A stretch of 64,000 nt of DNA from Calliopum simillimum (taxonomy: Eukaryota > Arthropoda > Insecta > Diptera > Lauxaniidae), in contig OX638372.1 in NCBI GenBank assembly GCA_951812925.1, forward strand, positions 52,326,028 through 52,390,027, in the 5' to 3' direction. How positions within the stretch are numbered: position 1 is the stretch's first letter; the number at the start of each line of letters is the position of its first letter. Below are positions 33,410 to 44,905 of this stretch, in pieces. The notes under the pieces were generated by a model that was not told where the DNA came from, did not search any database, and saw nothing but the letters and a program-made list of their open reading frames with translations. A program made the translations under genes and the position numbers.

Positions 33410-34429
33410 ACAAATTAAGTAATGAGCGCATATTTTTTAATGTGTCACACAGTTCTTCAAATTTCATAACAAAAAGCCAACAATTTTTTTCACCGCAACT
33501 GTCTTTATATATGCAAAAAAAAAAAACTAAGTGTGAAAAGTCCATTGTAAAATCATATAATTAGTTATGTCAGGTGAAAAGTTGCAAAATAAATAAAAAA
33601 AAAATATCAAAATTTTACACAAAATTCCGTAGTTTTCGGAATCCGTACACATATGCATTGATATCTTTTATACAAATTGAAACACAAAATATTGATCATA
33701 CGAATCGAGTAGTTGAAATCTAATTTTGTATAACTAGCAGTGCGGAAATAATAATTCTCATTTGATTTAAAATTGCATGATGGTTAATGAATTGATTACA
33801 TACTTACATGCAGATCTAACGATAAAAAAACATAAATTAAAATTTTAATTTTTTTTCTCACTTTCATATTAATAATCTTAACATCAAATGCTATTAATAA
33901 AGAAAGAAACTTTATTATCTTTATCTTCCATGATCATTTCATGCATCTTCTCAATATGTAATACATATGGTATATTTTTTTATCTCTGATTGTGTTTATC
34001 GAATCAATTGCATCGATTCGTCAAGTACTCATGTTAATTAAATTTGGTTTTTTTTTGTTTTTGTTGACTATTTAAAAAAAACTTGTTGTAACGCAATAAC
34101 GCGTAAACAGCTTTCGAATGCCCAACGACGATGATGTAGTAAGAGGCACCAATGCTTAAGACACATAAGACGTTAACAACTTACAAGGAATTGAACTCTC
34201 CTTTCACCGTCTGTGTGAAAAGCTCACAATCAGTGCAGTGAACTGGGTTTTTTTTTTTTAATGAACACATTTTTTTACCTTCACCCGCATAGTGTATAAC
34301 TAAAATAAATTTAAAAAAAAAGATTTGATCATTTAATGGGTATATATTGAACTTTGAAAGAATATCAAAAGTTTAACAAGTGTAAACAATAAACAAATTT
34401 GTTATGAAATTTGCGAATGGTAAAAAGTT
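33410..34429. other. AT-rich intergenic DNA, nothing recognised
   Basis: Low-complexity A/T runs. No supported feature. Confidence 0.45.
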
Positions 34430-34600
34430 TCGATTTGGATATGATTCAGATCAGGATTGCCTGAAGTTTGATCAAGAACGGGTCAATCGTTCTTAACGTC
34501 ACAACTCATATGAAATGAACCGGATCCTTTTAACATGTCTGACTCAAATTACAAATTGTTTTTAGGAGCGGATCAGGTTCTTGGATCTTCTTGGAATCAG
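34430..34600. repeat. Interspersed repeat, copy A (partner at 50285-50445)
   Basis: Shared words in the same order are ATTCAGATCAGGATTGCCTG, TGATCA.GAACG.GTCA, AACGTCACA.CTCAT, TGAAATG and CCGGATCC. The copies are well diverged. Unclassified. Confidence 0.55.
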
Positions 34601-35410
34601 GTTTTCCGTACAAAAATGTTAAAATTATTGGGATGAGAGTCGGATAAGATGTTTCATATCAGCATTTATAAAACTCTAAAAATATTTTAAAAATTTTTAA
34701 TATCAAATTGTAATGATAGAGTTACTGATCAGATGACTAGATCAAAGGATCTGGAACTGTGGCCTGAACAGCTCCATATCAGATATCTGTATCATGTAAT
34801 AATGTCTAATACATATGTATATACTATATCGTATATTTACGGCGCATAGTGGTCTAGGAGAGAGCGCTAGCCGGTCATAAGTCTGAACATGTATATGTCC
34901 AGAACAATAATTTTATAACATCAATTTAAAGTAAAATATCTAACTTACATATTTCAAGAACAAATATTCCAAGAAATAATACCTGTACCACTTCTGAGAC
35001 TTCGCATCTCGAAAATTAAAACATGTTTATGTTTAAATAAGTGTGTCTTGAAAACTAAACAGTACTACCTTTTGAAACTCATAGAAAGATTTATTTGGTC
35101 CATTTCCTGAAGATAAGAATACTTAGATATTAGTTTTTAGTAATATAAAAAAGAAATTCGGATCATCAGAAAAAATTCCCAATTGTATATCCAAAATGTA
35201 CGAATTTTGCACTCTGTGGATCATAGTTTTAAAGTTTAAGTACGTAGGGTACTATTTACATTTTGGGAACTGGCAACACTAATGTCAATAGCTAAAATCT
35301 GGCAACATCATAATAAAGTTTGATATTTTTTAGCATAAGCGTATTCACAACGTTTTGATGTACAAGGGCTATTTGTTTTGAGTAAAGAAAATCAATTTTT
35401 CCATTGATAA

Positions 35411-36239
35411 CAGGCTTACAAAAAAAAATGACTATGTGTTTCCTAGGGACTTTGACGTTCTAAATCCGAATCCTGGGTCCGTTATTTTGTAGAACGTCTG
35501 AGAAAAAAGATTTCAAGGTCATATGGAGGTCAAAATGGGGTTCATGTGTCGTTTAGTGATAATTTCGCTAAAATTCTGAAACTAATTTTTAATCATTGAG
35601 CTCTTAGGTCTTAAAAAAAAATGTGATCAAAAAGGGTATTTCGGATCTAGTTTCGGAAATATAGCCATCGGGAGATCCGAATGTATATTTTCTATGAAAA
35701 CCGCTATAAGTTGGGATACCCTGGATGGATTTGGAAAATAATGGTGTCACATGAAAGGTGTTTTATTGGTGTTGTTGTTACTGCTGTTGTTTTTGTTGGT
35801 GTTTTATTTGTAGTTTTAATTGAAAAATTTCACAAAATTTCAAAAAAGGTCATATCTCGAAAACTATGAATTATTTTATATGCTGTTAAAATACCTTTCA
35901 TATGACACCAATATTTTACAAATCCATCCAGGGGTTCCCAACTTATAGCGTTTTTCATAGAAGATATATCCGGATTTTCCGATGGCTATATCTCCAAAAC
36001 TAGGTCTGAGGTCACATATTCTTTTAAAGAACTAAGAACTCAATGATAAAAATTAGTTTCAGAATTTTATCGAATTAATCACTAAACGACTCATGACCTC
36101 CATATGACCTTGAAATATTTTTTCTCAGACGTTCTGGAAAAAAGCGAACCCCGGATTCAGATTCATGACGTCAAAGTCCCTAGGAAACACATAGTCTGGT
36201 CAAAATGCCATGACATTTTTTTTCTTTTGTAAACCTGTG
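35411..36239. mobile_element. Foldback MITE, copy 2 (TAA duplication)
   Basis: Same family as 31427-32244: the arms share TGTTTCCTAGGGACTTTGAC, GTCATATGGAGGTCA, GTGATCAAAAAGGGTAT and ATAGCCATCGG.AGATCC. TAA flanks it (35408-35410 and 36240-36242). The left end has lost the outermost CA, reading CAGGCTTAC. The right arm is more complete than in copy 1. Confidence 0.78.
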
Positions 36240-36242
36240 TAA

Positions 36243-36633
36243 TTTAAGCGATTGAAAAATTATGGGGTATCCAACGAGAACAAATTTTTTTTACAACTAA
36301 GTGTTCATGCAAAATCGAATGTACTAAAGTGGAACTAATGTGCAAAGATGCTTCTGTCTCACAATATGTCACATGACAATCTTGCATTATCAGTTCATGC
36401 ACTGCTTCGATGTTTTGTGGCACAACAACCGATTTTGGACGACCTTTACGGAATTCGTCGGCGACCGAAATACGACCACGATTGAAATCACTATACCAGC
36501 GAAATACTGTGGTTTTTGATAGTGTTTTATTGCCATACAACGAACTGAGTTCATCGACACATTCTTGTTGAGCTAATCCACGTCGAAAGTTGTGAAAAAT
36601 AATCCAATGAAAACCTTCTCTTGAAATTTCCAT
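36243..36633 (-). pseudogene. mariner transposase, N-terminal fragment
   Basis: From MEISREGFHWIIFHNFRRGL the ~129-residue frame matches the mariner DNA-binding region. It has the first helix-turn-helix (QQECVDELSSLYG, TVFRWYSDFNRGR), the linker DEFRKGRPKSVV, and the second helix-turn-helix ending HISSTLVHSILHEHL, then VVKKICSRWIPHNFS, which precedes the catalytic domain in intact mariners. It is truncated there by the foldback MITE, and no catalytic D motif remains. Only the binding half survives, so it could not transpose. Confidence 0.87.
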
Positions 36634-37199
36634 TTTTTGGCCAAATTGATTTTCTTAACTCACTGTAAACAAAACAAATAGCAATTGTAGATCAAAACGT
36701 TGTGAGTACGTTTATGCTAAAAAATGTAAAACTTTATTATGGTGTTGCCAGTTCCCGAAATATAAATAGTATCTCTCGTATACAATATAGGTTCTCTCAA
36801 GGTTCTGTGTAATTATCAGCTACTCCGTTCGCACCTCATTTAAAGTGCAATGAGTTTTTCTTTAGCGACTTTTCTATAATAATAGCAAAATTATTTAAGG
36901 TATAGCAACAAAATTTGATATCTGAGATAGTATTGTTATCATCGGGTCATTTGGTAAAACTGGACATGATCAGGCCAAGAACACGCTCACCTCCCATATA
37001 GCCCAAAAATTTAAATCTCCATAACTTTGTAAATATTTTAAATAAAACAATAATATTTGAAATCTGTGATATATTAAGCAGCATCTAGCTATTAGTTGAA
37101 AATAGGCGTGATAGAATAAAGGATACGCCCACCTTCCATATACAGAATCCAAAACTATTTTGGAAAAATTTTATCAATAATTTGAAATCAGCGAGCTTA

Positions 37200-38080
37200 A
37201 AAACTCTCCTAGCCACAATTTCGTCATGATATAATCATTGGATCCACCATTTTGTTTTCAAAAAATTAGTCCCAAATTCGGAAACAGCGACCTCAACAAC
37301 CTCCCAAGCATGTCCGCAAGACCCTCAATGGTCTGCATATGCATCTTGATAGTACGGCTATTGAATCACTGGCACTTAATAAAGTGCTCAATAGCCGCCC
37401 TCCACAAATTAATCCCAGTGAAAAATCACTATCGAGGGAGGTAAGGTGCATACTGGCTCAACTTCGCTCTGGTTATTCGCTCATCTTGATGAGCTACAGA
37501 GCCCAGATCATTGAGGGCACCGCGGATCGGTGCCCATCATGTAGTCGAAGCCCGCACGACAGTTCCCACCTTTTCGACTGTTCGTCCCGTTCCACCAACG
37601 TCTCTACGATTGACCTATGGTCCCGCCCAGTAGAGGAAGCCCAATTTCTGGGCCTCCCGGACTAGGCTCGATCAGTTTTCTATTTTCCACATCCCCAAAT
37701 TACTAGTAGGCGAAAGGATTAATTTTGTTTTTCAATTTACAGCCCTGGAGTTGAAAGTTGCTACAACAACAACCTCCCAAGCCACAATTTTGGTTAGGCA
37801 TTATTTTCTTACAAAATTTTCCGTCATTTTGTTTTCAAAAAGGTTGATCTTGATTTTGGAATCAGCGAGCTCAAAAACCCTCCTAGTCACAATTTTGTCG
37901 TGATATAATCAATGGATCCACCATATTGTTTTCAAAAAATAGAACCCGGATTCGGAATCAGCGACCTCAAAAACTTTTCTAGCCACAATTTGGTTGTGAT
38001 ACAATAATTTTTTGAGAAAACTGTCAGCTATTTTGATTTTTAAAAAATGCTTTCCAGATTTGGAGCAACGACCCCAAAAA
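37200..38080. repeat. Minisatellite, ~125-bp degenerate units
   Basis: Units repeat CTAGCCACAATTT, GTGATATAATCA.TGGATCC, CCAT.TTGTTTTCAAAAA, ATTCGGAATCAGCGACCTC in the same order (near 37180, 37785, 37870 and 37980). The LINE fragment at 37310-37767 inserted into one unit. Related GGTGGGCGT-type patches lie upstream (36960-37150). Confidence 0.65.
37310..37767 (+). pseudogene. 5'-truncated non-LTR retrotransposon (Jockey-type), C-terminal end
   Basis: The frame from 37311 reads VRKTLNGLHMHLDSTAIESL, LNSRPPQINPSEKSLSRE, then RCILAQLRSGYSLIL and a CX2CX8HX3C cluster (CPSCSRSPHDSSHLFDC), ending GLPD with a stop at 37663-37665. This is the C-terminal cysteine motif after the reverse transcriptase in Jockey-type LINEs. 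The 3' UTR ends in an ACAACAAC tail. AACAACCTCCCAAGC is repeated exactly on both sides (37295-37309 and 37768-37782), a 15-bp target duplication, and the insertion interrupts a minisatellite unit. Everything upstream, including the catalytic RT core, is missing through 5' truncation. The surviving frame is open, so the insertion looks fairly young. Confidence 0.85.
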
Positions 38081-38170
38081 CATAAAAGATGATATTTTTT
38101 ATTAAAAACAACCAGGAAAGTCTAATGACCGGCTAGAATCGCATTCTAGACCACTATGCTGAGTGGCGCC

Positions 38171-40704
38171 GACCATTTTTCCAATATGTCATTAATCTGC
38201 ATCAAATAGCTTCAGGGATATGACGATTTAAAAAAAAAAACGGTTCTGCTAACATAGGTTACTTTAATCGTTTTGAGGGGACACGTGTTTTAATCGAATG
38301 TTAAAAAAGGGCGTTCAAAAAAAGTTCATAGCGTATGCTCGTTGGGCTAGTTACGACAATTTTTTTTAAAATATACAAAATTTGATCTGGTGTCAAATGC
38401 TGTAAGGTCTATTTCAAGGTAGCAACTTTGAAAACTCTGAGAAAAGTTAAACTTGATTTGAAATTGTAGGAAAATACAATTTTGCAGTGCTTAGGTACCT
38501 ATTCAAAAAACAGTAAAATTGAAATGGAGACTTGCTGTCTTGCATTATATTTACGAGCTACTGGGTAAACTTACTGAAACTTCACCAATATTCTGAAAAT
38601 AGAAGAAACTTAATTTTTTGATATGAATTTTTCACATTTTCCTTAACTTTCAGTGATGTCTTTTTTCACAATTTTTTCAGTGCTATCAACTACATAGTTC
38701 TAAAGGGCAAAAAATCTTGCTTTTGTAACTCTCAATTCATTGGAGAGTATAACATATTGGTGGTGTGGGAAAGAGAGAATGAGAGAGAGAAATATGACAC
38801 GACATATGGTAAAAAATCAATAAAATTTGTTATTGTTGTTTATAAATTTTTGCTCGGGCGCAGAATCTGAAACCGGCATAAAACATTCGGATTTTATTTT
38901 ATAAACTTTTATTATTTATTTGTTTAATATACAACTAAATTCTTGTGTATTGTACGGAAATTATTTTTGAAAAAAACTAATGGCAGTTTATGTTTTTAGG
39001 AAGAAGCAAATCATATTTTTCTTTTAAATTTAAAAAATAAAACTTTAAATTCGAATCATACAACTAAAAGGTAATTTAGCAATGTGCACATTTTGTCTGT
39101 TGATTTCATTATTTGTTCTTCGTGGTGCTTTCAGCATAAACCTTTCAGCAAGCATGCGCTGTTTTAGCCACCCTCTTTCTGGGGGTTGAAAAACCCACTC
39201 ATAAAACAAAAAAACATTTTGCCAAAGCTGGCAAAATGACACCACCAACTTGTCAAGTTTTTACTGTGCGTTTCAAAAGTGTTCGCTTGTTGTTTGGTTT
39301 AGCAGTGTTAATTTAAAGATTTTATTCGTTCTCGAAAAGTCGCTCTGTAAAATGTAACAAAACTTACAGTTGAAATATTTAACCTTTGTGTTAATAAAAT
39401 ATTGCAATTTATTAAGAATTTAAAACTAAGTCTTTCAGTGCTAAATCATTCTAAATAGCAATTGCTTAAAGTTAATCAATGGAATCGATAAAATCAGGGC
39501 TAACTGATTTTATACAAATAAAGCAAATTTTGATATGATAAAAGTGGCCAAAGTAAAATAATTAAAAAAAAAACTGTGTAATGTGAAAATTGATAAACAA
39601 CTTATAAAACTAAATATCGTGTTCATTTTAGCAAAATTGATTTCTTTTTGTTGCAATTTTTAAATTTTTACCACAAAGTTATTGCGTAGTTTCCATCAAC
39701 TTTTGTGTTTAAGGCGTGTAGTCCTTAAATTTTTATTTGAGAAAAATTTGATAACATTGAAAATTAAAAAATATGTTGTATTTTAGTCCAAGCACAAATT
39801 TTCTTTAGAATTATATTGGTATATCATACTTTTACAGACCACTAAAGTGTTTTTAGTATATTTTGATCTCCTAAACACGAATATACTATCCGATTTGTTG
39901 AGCCAGGCTAGGTTTTCTGTAAGCGCAGCTATATTTGCTTTGTCCTTCCGTTAATACCATATTCTTTATCAAAATGTTGTCTTTGGAATTGAGTCTAAGT
40001 TAGGGGCTTTGGTTGTGATCTTGGTCTTAAACTAAAAAATAAAACTAGCTACCAACAAATCACGTGCCAAGTGGTTCTGTGGTGTGAGCTTACTGTTCTA
40101 TGTTTTTGAGTAAAAACACCAACATTACAAAAACAAGGCAAAATGCATAAGTAAAAAAACCAAAAAATTGGTAGCTAGTTAATGTAAATCATTATCTGTT
40201 CAAAACAACAAAAATATAAAAAATAAAAAATTAATGAAGGAAGTTGAGTACCTACGTCAAATTCCCGAACCCACATTTTTCATGAAGTTGGTATATTTAG
40301 GTGCCAGTAAACGTATTTTGAGATAATCAATAAACGACCAGAACTTAAAAGCAGTCTTGGTTATAATTTAGACGTGAAATCTGAAGAGAATGTATTCTCC
40401 TGTAACTCCTAGGAGAATCATAGGGCCAAGGTGGGCAGCTCTAAAGAATGCTTGGTCTTAATACTTAGTGATTCAAATCATGGGATGCTTTGAAAAAAGG
40501 GTATGTTTCATAAGTCATTCTACTCACGAGGAAATATTATGCGGCTCATTTTGTATATTTCTTGATAATACATTGCATTGATTTAGGGTCAAAACTAAAC
40601 ATCTTAATTGTTTTTAGTATGACACTTAAAATTAGCTTGGTCCTAAAGATATTTCATACAAAAGTGCGAAATTCTCAGTCTCCTTTACTTTAATGGAAGA
40701 TATC
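38171..40704. other. Intergenic DNA, little recognised
   Basis: It contains a GA-rich patch (38770-38795) and a ~135-bp stretch bounded by AACTAGCTACCAA (about 40044) and its mirror TTGGTAGCTAGTT (about 40169), possibly a tiny TIR element. No gene was supported. Confidence 0.4.
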
Positions 40705-40935
40705 TTTTTTTTTATTATTTAAAAGGCTCTGGATTGTACTTCGACCTGAAAGATCTTTTGTACAGCCTCTTTTCTTATCAGAACAGTTCCAGACTCTCTA
40801 TAGATCTTGTCACTGCCATGAGATTAATTTTACCTTTGTCATTTGGATCTAAAATCTCTGCACCTAGGTACTTAATTCTGCGTCCAAACGCATCAGGGCA
40901 AGTGACTAGCACATGCTCTGCTGTTTCCAAGTCCT

Positions 40936-41325
40936 CTAAGCAGGCTGTTCTCTTCCTATTCCCGAATTAAGTTATTTTTAAAGCTGTTGTTCACTCCTCA
41001 GATGGGTTCTGGGCCTATGAAAGAATTGAGTGATCTTCTCTTGGCCAAGCAATCGGCCCTTTCATTGCCCTGATGACCCTCGTGCCCTGGTATCCAGACA
41101 AGAGTAACATCATTCCTCCTGGATAGGGCTCTAAGCATGCTGTTCCCTTCCTATTCCCGAATTAAGTTATTTTTAAAGCTGTTGTTCCCTCCACAGATGG
41201 GTTCTGGGCCTATGAAAGAATTTTGTGCTCTTCTCTTAGCCAAGCAATCGGTCCTTTCATTGCCCTGATGACCCTCGTACCCTGGTATCCAAACAAGAGT
41301 AACATCGTTCCTCCTGGAAAGGGCT
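40936..41325. repeat. Tandem duplication (195-bp period) inside the LINE relic
   Basis: CTAAGCA.GCTGTTC begins units at 40936 and 41131. Both continue through CTTCCTATTCCCGAATTAAG to CTTTCATTGCCCTGATGACC. Each unit encodes a copy of the RNase H segment with [13 protein letters not shown]. Divergence of several percent suggests an old duplication. Confidence 0.85.
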
Positions 41326-41614
41326 TGAAGAAGTTCAAAACACTCCCAGACAAGCTTTGAGTGTATTGAAAAAGCCATTCGTGATTTTAGGGTCACTTGA
41401 CTGACTGAATAAATGTACACGTATAAGTCGGTGTCGGAAGTGCCCCTCCTTAGACATTCGCTGGCACACAACTGTAAAGTGTCGACCTCCGCCTGAAAAA
41501 TGGAAGCTGTTTTTCCCATTGCAACTGCTTTTTGGAATCTTGGACCCACTACTCCAACTCCAGCGCTGCCATCTTCCATTTTGGACCCATCTGTGAACTA
41601 TAACTCTGAGCCCT

Positions 41615-42374
41615 TTTATACCCTACACCCAGGGTATATTCACTTTGTCCTTCCGTTTGTAACGCAGAGAAGGAGGCGTGGCAGGTATAGAAAAGTATAT
41701 ATATTCTTGATCAGCGTCACCTCCTGAGTCGATATAGCCATGTCCGTCTGTCTGGCTGGCTGGCTGGGTGGCTGGCTGGGTGGCTGGCTGTGTGTTGAAA
41801 TACACTCTTTGGGAAAACTGAGCAAGATATTTCAATGAAAATTGGTACACTGCCTCCGTCGTCAAAGTTAACTCGGGGGATTGAAAATGAGCAAAATCAG
41901 TCAACGGACACGCCTACCGCCCATACAAAAATTATATTCAAAATGCAATTTTAGGAGTATTTTTCACGACAATGCAACCACAATACACATAAGTACTACG
42001 AATTGTAAGCGCAAGCTCTGATAAAAATTTGAGCGAATTCGGACGAGAGGGCGTGGCACCTCCCATATAAGCAAAAGCTTCAAAACGCTATACTGAAAGC
42101 GGTTTTTGAGATATTCGAACCAAATTTGACTCAGACACTAAGAATTATAAATGAAAGCTCTCAGCAAAAATTGGGTGAAATCAGACAAGGGGGCGTGGCA
42201 CCTCCCATATAAGCAAAAGATTCAAAATGCTATACTGAAAGAGTTTTTTGAGATAATCCAACTAAATTTCACTCTGACACTAAAAACTATAAATGCAAGC
42301 TCTGAACAAAAACTGGGTGTACTCGGACAAGAGGGCGTGGCACCTCCCATATAAGCAAACTTTTCAAAATACTC
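41615..42374 (+). mobile_element. DINE-1-like element inserted in the LINE
   Basis: It begins TATACCCTACACCCAGGGTA and carries the INE-1-like core (AGTATATATATTCTTGATCA, CGATATAGCCATGTCCGTCT), a GGCT microsatellite (about 41752-41792) and three tandem units with GGCACCTCCCATATAAGC. It stops at TTCAAAATACT, just short of the terminal palindrome present in other copies. It separates RAEW from the RNase H start of the host LINE. Confidence 0.85.
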
Positions 42375-42740
42375 CTCCATTCGGCTCGATCATTGATGAC
42401 CACTTTGAATTTCCTAGAGAAAACAAACTTTTTACATAACTTATCGGAGACTGGAAAACGTGGTGTGTCCCAGGACACATCCAGGATTTTGACATGTCCT
42501 GTTAGATTGCCTTCTATATGTTGTTGTAAATGAGGTAGTCTGAGGGCTACCCAGGCTGCTTCTCTCTTAACCATAAGGTGAAGAGTAGTGAGTCCCGTAA
42601 GCGTGCCTAAAGCTACGGTAAGGCACGTTCTTAGTGCCCCTGTGACACCCAAGCAGGATATTCTGAAGATCCTGTTTAGTTTCTTCTGACTCTGTACTTG
42701 GTCTACCCTTGGCCACCATGCTAATGAAGCATGAGTGATT

Positions 42741-44627
42741 ATTTATTTTTATAGTGATGGGATGATATCTTAGAAATAAACGATCCAATTGAAAAAGTTA
42801 AAGGAACTACAATACTCGCTGGATATACGCCATATGTCAGAAAATAGCGTTTTCTGCTCTTTAAAACAAATATATCACGGATCTCAGATCTGATAGAAAG
42901 TGGGTGCCACACGCAATTCTAGTAATTCAATTACTTTACTGAATTCTTATGAAAAAGTAATGATATGAAATTAAAATATATGGTTTAAACTTCAAAAAGT
43001 ACGTAGACAAACTGTAAAAAATATTGAATAGAAAAGTTAAAAGTTGTCACAGGAAAAAATACCAGTGAGCTCTGAAATACCCTTCAAATATTACTGATTG
43101 ACATTGCAAAAAAATTTTTTTGAATAATAGTTTAAATAAAACAATAAGCTATAGAAATGAAAGTGCTACTCTACTGTAGAGTCGCCTAGAAACACAAAGG
43201 TCTTAAGTTTAATACTGGCGCCGCACGAATTTTTTTTTTTTTACATTTAAGTTTTACTGAACGTAAACCGAAAAAATTGCGGTTTTTCTTTACGGGCACA
43301 CAGTTACTGAAAAAACAGTAAAATTACTGGCATTTTCAATGAATTTTTACGGTTTAGTTTTTTCCGTGCAGATTCGGAATCAGCGACCCTGAATTAGTCA
43401 AAAAAAAGGTATCGAGATCCGAATTCATAATAAAAATTGTGGGTTCCTATATAAGATTTTGGATCCTTCCATGACTTAGAGGGTCAAGATTGGTATGGTT
43501 GAATAGCTTTTCTAAAAATAATGGACACTTGTTATATTGTTTTCCGACTTAACGTGCAGCTTTCAAAATATTTGAGCATTACAAGATTTTTTGTACACCC
43601 TGTGTGTCTTAAGTATTACCAGATAAAATTATCCTCTGTTGTCGCATTTGTTAGTTAATGCTGCGTTGACAATAACTGCCTTCGATAATCTACAAAAAAT
43701 TACTTGTCAACTACTTATAATAATGCAAGTTGTGTTCTTAATCAGTTTCTCTCAGATAAAACAAATTTTTCGTTCTTATAATCGACAAAATCGTGCGTCA
43801 TGTCATCATGTTCCCCTACTGGACTTACGCTATTGAATCGGTCGGTCAGTGCTACGGACATATGATGGCGTAGGCAAGTAGTGCGATGAGATACTATGAA
43901 AAAAAAAAAACAATAACAACAGAAAAACCCACACCATGCGAGAACGGGTGACCAAGTTAAAATCTCAAATTTCAATTAAGCATTTTGTTGGCCAAATAAC
44001 TCTGGCTACAACAGCCACAGACAGCTACGGATACAACTACTGATAGTGATACGGATACGGATACAAGTATTCGTATTCGTAATTCAATATGCGAAACGTT
44101 AGCGGCTTTAATTGTTGCTATCTTTTTGTGTGTGACGATGACAACGGCAACAACATCGGTAACAAAAGAGGCAACGACAACGCAAACGAATGCTACTGCG
44201 ACAACTACAATGATAACGCAAACTTAAGCTAAACAATTTGCTAAGAATTGAGCGTATTGCTGCGGCCATAAGGTGCGCTCAGCGCAGTTAATATTGTTGG
44301 CCTTTGGGCAGGGAGAGACTGTTAGGTTGCGGCCAGATTAAATGTTTTTTCTTCCACACAAACATTTTCTTTAATTCCCCATCATAAATCTTTTTTTATC
44401 AACTTGGACTTTAACGATTTCAGGTCGATGTAAACATTTACTCAAGTTAGGGTGTACAATCTATCTTACGCCTTATTTAAATTTAATTTAGGCCATCCCA
44501 ATGACAACTGTTTCAAAACTATGTACGTATATCAGTGAATTAACATTGAAAGCGCGTAATGCATAAGAGACAAAATTTGTTGCCTGTTACGCTAAATCTA
44601 GCCAAGCATACTAAACATAAAAGTGTA
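42741..44627. other. Intergenic DNA with a few repeat fragments
   Basis: It includes the partner of the 18150 repeat (43479-43565) and a codon-like ACGGATACGG/ACAACGGCAACAAC-rich patch at 44020-44220 with no open frame. No gene was supported. Confidence 0.4.
43479..43565. repeat. Interspersed repeat, copy B (partner at 18150-18235)
   Basis: Same orientation as its partner: GGTCAAGATTGGTATGGTTG, GAATAGCTTTTCTAAAAATA and CGTGCAGCTTTC. Confidence 0.6.
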
Positions 44628-44735
44628 AGGTAAGGTTAGCCCGAGAGATGACAGATGTCATCATAACTTAGACCGCAGTTGAGCCCTTTGCATACCCGGC
44701 TAATGACTTTATTGTCAATCTGTAAGAACCATTTC
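44628..44735. repeat. Interspersed repeat, copy B (partner at 14750-14845)
   Basis: It carries the same ordered words as its partner (GATGACAGATGTCATCATAA, TTAGACCGCAGTT, GACTTTATTGTCAATCTGTA) and is preceded by AAGGTAAGGTTAG. Confidence 0.6.
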
Positions 44736-44905
44736 TAAATTTTTATAAACTAAAAAATGGATTTGGGACTCTTTTGAGCGATATCTTCAAGAGAGTCAAG
44801 GAAGTGACTTTCGAAGAAAACTTTGTAGCGCCGGATAGCCAGCGCTTGGCATATACAAAAGTAATGAAAAATGGAAAAATCCACAAATATCTCCTACGTC
44901 AGTGA

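Larger units (their letters stand above)
35250..36772 (-). mobile_element. mariner element with long TIRs, interrupted by a foldback MITE
   Basis: TACTATTTACATTTTGGGAA at the left and the reversed right end TACTATTTATATTTCGGGAA are TIRs that continue through CTGGCAACAC. Similarity extends inward about 150 bp on each side (35250-35400 and 36640-36772), sharing CACAACGTTTTGAT and AAGAAAATCAATTT. These TIRs are far longer than the ~30 bp usual for mariners, so the left arm looks like an inverted copy of the 5' region. The transposase frame is cut by the foldback insertion 35411-36239. Confidence 0.78.
34838..38170. mobile_element. Possible TIR element hosting a mariner and a LINE
   Basis: CATAGTGGTCTAG followed by CTAGCCGGTCAT at 34845-34883 is mirrored at 38118-38160. 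The interval contains a mariner (35250-36772), a minisatellite and a LINE fragment. Subtracting the two insertions leaves about 1.35 kb. No flanking duplication was found, so two independent copies of one repeat in opposite orientation remain possible. Confidence 0.4.
40705..42740 (-). pseudogene. Non-LTR retrotransposon relic with RT thumb, RNase H and C-terminal Cys motif
   Basis: Read on the minus strand, the order is as follows. The RT thumb/connection is at 42732-42375 (LAWWPRVDQ, CLGVTGALRT, LHLMVKREAAW, then KVVINDRAEW). RNase H starts at about 41612 with FTDGSK (catalytic D), preceded by an in-frame stop. It continues through IFQAEVDTLQL and [15 protein letters not shown], the conserved H and D region, to a C-terminal motif TAEHVLVTCPDAFGRR that stops at 40778. 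An RNase H after the RT fits the I/LOA-type LINE groups. The catalytic RT core is absent (5' truncated). A DINE-1-like element splits the frame between the thumb and RNase H, and part of RNase H is duplicated. Inactive. Confidence 0.82.

Noticed and set aside
37238..37444. 68-codon frame overlapping the LINE fragment
   Set aside because: It is out of frame with the recognisable LINE protein and crosses the insertion boundary at 37310.
43160..43230. Possible tRNA-like sequence (GTAGAGTCGCCTAGAAACAC, AAGTTTAATACTGG)
   Set aside because: The A-box-like part is weak and the B-box position reads AGTTTAATACT, too far from GGTTCGANNCC; no stems form.
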